Origin: Morganella morganii
Lineage (GTDB): Bacteria > Pseudomonadota > Gammaproteobacteria > Enterobacterales > Enterobacteriaceae
Direction of reading: 5' to 3'
DNA length: 64,000 bases
NCBI RefSeq assembly: GCF_003996855.1
Contig: NZ_NRQY01000001.1
Coordinates: 1,256,887-1,320,886, forward strand
Part shown: piece by piece, positions 63,133 to 64,000 of the stretch
How the letters are laid out: every line of letters starts with the position of its first letter
Position numbering within the stretch: position 1 is the stretch's first letter
The notes under the pieces: model-generated
Told to the model about the DNA's origin: nothing
Database searches by the model: none
Seen by the model: only the letters and a program-made list of their open reading frames with translations
Translations under genes and position numbers: made by a program

Positions 63133-64000
63133 ATGCTCGATGCACAAACTATCGCCACCGTAAAATCCACCGCCCCGCTGATCGCCGCTACCGGACCGAA
63201 ACTGACCGCCCATTTTTATGACCGTATGTTTCGTCAGCATCCCGAGTTAAAAGATATCTTCACCATGAGCCACCAGCAGAACGGTGCGCAGCGTGAAGCC
63301 TTGTTTAATGCGGTCTGCGCCTATGCCATGAATATTGATAACCTCGGTGTACTGGGTGCGGCAGTCGAGAAAATTGCCAACAAACACGCCAGTCTGATGA
63401 TCAGACCAGAGCATTACCCGATTGTCGGGGAAAACCTGCTTGCCACCATTGAAGAGTTACTCAATCCGGGTGAAGAAGTGCTGACCGCCTGGGGTAAAGC
63501 GTATGGCGTACTGGCAGATATCTTTATTCAGCGCGAAGCCGGACTGTATCAGGAAAAAGCCGTGTCACAGGGCGGATGGGAAGGTCTGCGTGAATTCCGC
63601 GTGATCCGCAAACAGCCGCAGAGCGAGCTTATTACCAGTTTTGAACTGGCACCGGTTGATGGTCAGCCCGTCGCCGATTACCGCCCGGGGCAGTATATCA
63701 GTGTCTATATCAATGATGACACGCTGGAAAATCAGGAGATCCGCCAGTATTCGCTGACACAGGCACCGGACGGTAAAACCTACCGGATTGCGGTCAAGCG
63801 TGAAGATAAAGGTACGATTTCCGGCTGGCTGCATGCCAATGTGCAGGAAGGCGATGTGGTAAAACTGACACCACCGCTGGGGGATTTCTTCCTGGATGCA
63901 GAAAAAGAAACGCCGGTCGTTCTGATTTCAGCGGGTGTCGGCTTAACACCAATGATGGCTATGCTGCAAACGCTCGCCGCACAACAGCATCCGGCGGACG
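63133..64000 (+). CDS. hmp: Flavohaemoglobin Hmp (3' end outside window)
   Basis: The first 289 residues of the nitric-oxide dioxygenase, which turns NO and oxygen into nitrate using NAD(P)H. The globin domain carries Tyr29 (HFY), Gln53 and the proximal His85 (NKHASL). The ferredoxin-reductase part has the FAD motif RQYSL near residue 205 and the start of the NAD-binding domain ([14 protein letters not shown]). AGGAG seven bases ahead sets the start. The frame is open to the window end. Confidence 0.97.
   Translation, partial: MLDAQTIATVKSTAPLIAATGPKLTAHFYDRMFRQHPELKDIFTMSHQQNGAQREALFNAVCAYAMNIDNLGVLGAAVEKIANKHASLMIRPEHYPIVGENLLATIEELLNPGEEVLTAWGKAYGVLADIFIQREAGLYQEKAVSQGGWEGLREFRVIRKQPQSELITSFELAPVDGQPVADYRPGQYISVYINDDTLENQEIRQYSLTQAPDGKTYRIAVKREDKGTISGWLHANVQEGDVVKLTPPLGDFFLDAEKETPVVLISAGVGLTPMMAMLQTLAAQQHPAD

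Noticed and set aside
1..64000. CRISPR arrays, insertion sequences, prophage genes, rRNA or ordinary tRNA genes
   Set aside because: None seen: no regular short repeats, transposase, integrase or tRNA cloverleaf other than the tmRNA.

Overview
The window looks like a chromosome segment of a Morganellaceae bacterium, most likely Morganella or a close relative. The tmRNA, smpB, ratA-ratB, glyA, hmp, hcaT, speC and yjiML genes are close to their enterobacterial forms, while the Pmf/MR-P-type fimbrial operons with MrpJ-like Xre regulators are typical of Proteus, Providencia and Morganella. This is reasoned from protein similarity recalled from memory; no database search was run.

Layout. 1-6.9 kb: an operon for uptake and breakdown of a hexuronate- or aldarate-type sugar acid (dehydratase, MFS transporter, DapA-family aldolase) with a divergent IclR regulator, then a tight two-gene unit resembling a toxin/effector with a periplasmic immunity protein. 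This segment lies downstream of ssrA and is flanked by a 26-bp imperfect direct repeat. 6.9-8.8 kb: ssrA, smpB, ratA, ratB. 8.9-13.7 kb: fimbrial operon 1, decayed. 14.3-32.2 kb: small metabolic and membrane genes, including a DUF2569/secreted protein/DUF2145 trio, an NCS1 permease with a creatininase-like hydrolase, ycdX, a TudS-type DUF523 protein, and an anaerobic block of pyruvate:flavodoxin oxidoreductase, DUF3343, yjiL and yjiM, then a FosA-like fosfomycin glutathione transferase. 32.2-41.6 kb: regulators, a broken nitrilase-family gene, ornithine decarboxylase, an SDR/MerR pair, a chemoreceptor, a frameshifted Rob homologue and a thioredoxin. 41.7-57 kb: two paralogous fimbrial operons in mirror image (operon 2 on +, operon 3 on -), each led by an MrpJ-like gene behind about 0.9-1 kb of AT-rich DNA and converging on an outer-membrane barrel gene. 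57-64 kb: yeaR, a tandem-domain yoaG, small membrane genes, hcaT, glyA and the 5' part of hmp.

The most striking property is the number of broken accessory genes. Nonsense codons lie in frame in chaperone 1, usher 1, usher 3, a GNAT gene and a LysR gene. One- or two-base indels, mostly in homopolymers, lie in usher 3 (two), a fimbrial subunit, the second MrpJ-like gene, rob, hcaT and the nitrilase gene. Large core genes (the 3.6-kb oxidoreductase, speC, glyA, the chemoreceptor) and fimbrial operon 2 are intact, so decay of redundant or non-essential functions fits better than uniformly poor sequence, although homopolymer sequencing errors must be excluded.

Working links: SmpB and tmRNA rescue ribosomes. 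YjiL/YjiM need low-potential electrons, which the neighbouring oxidoreductase can supply through flavodoxin or ferredoxin. hmp and yeaR-yoaG both carry NsrR-like sites and would form a nitric-oxide response. Fimbrial operon 2 looks complete, from regulator to tip adhesin.
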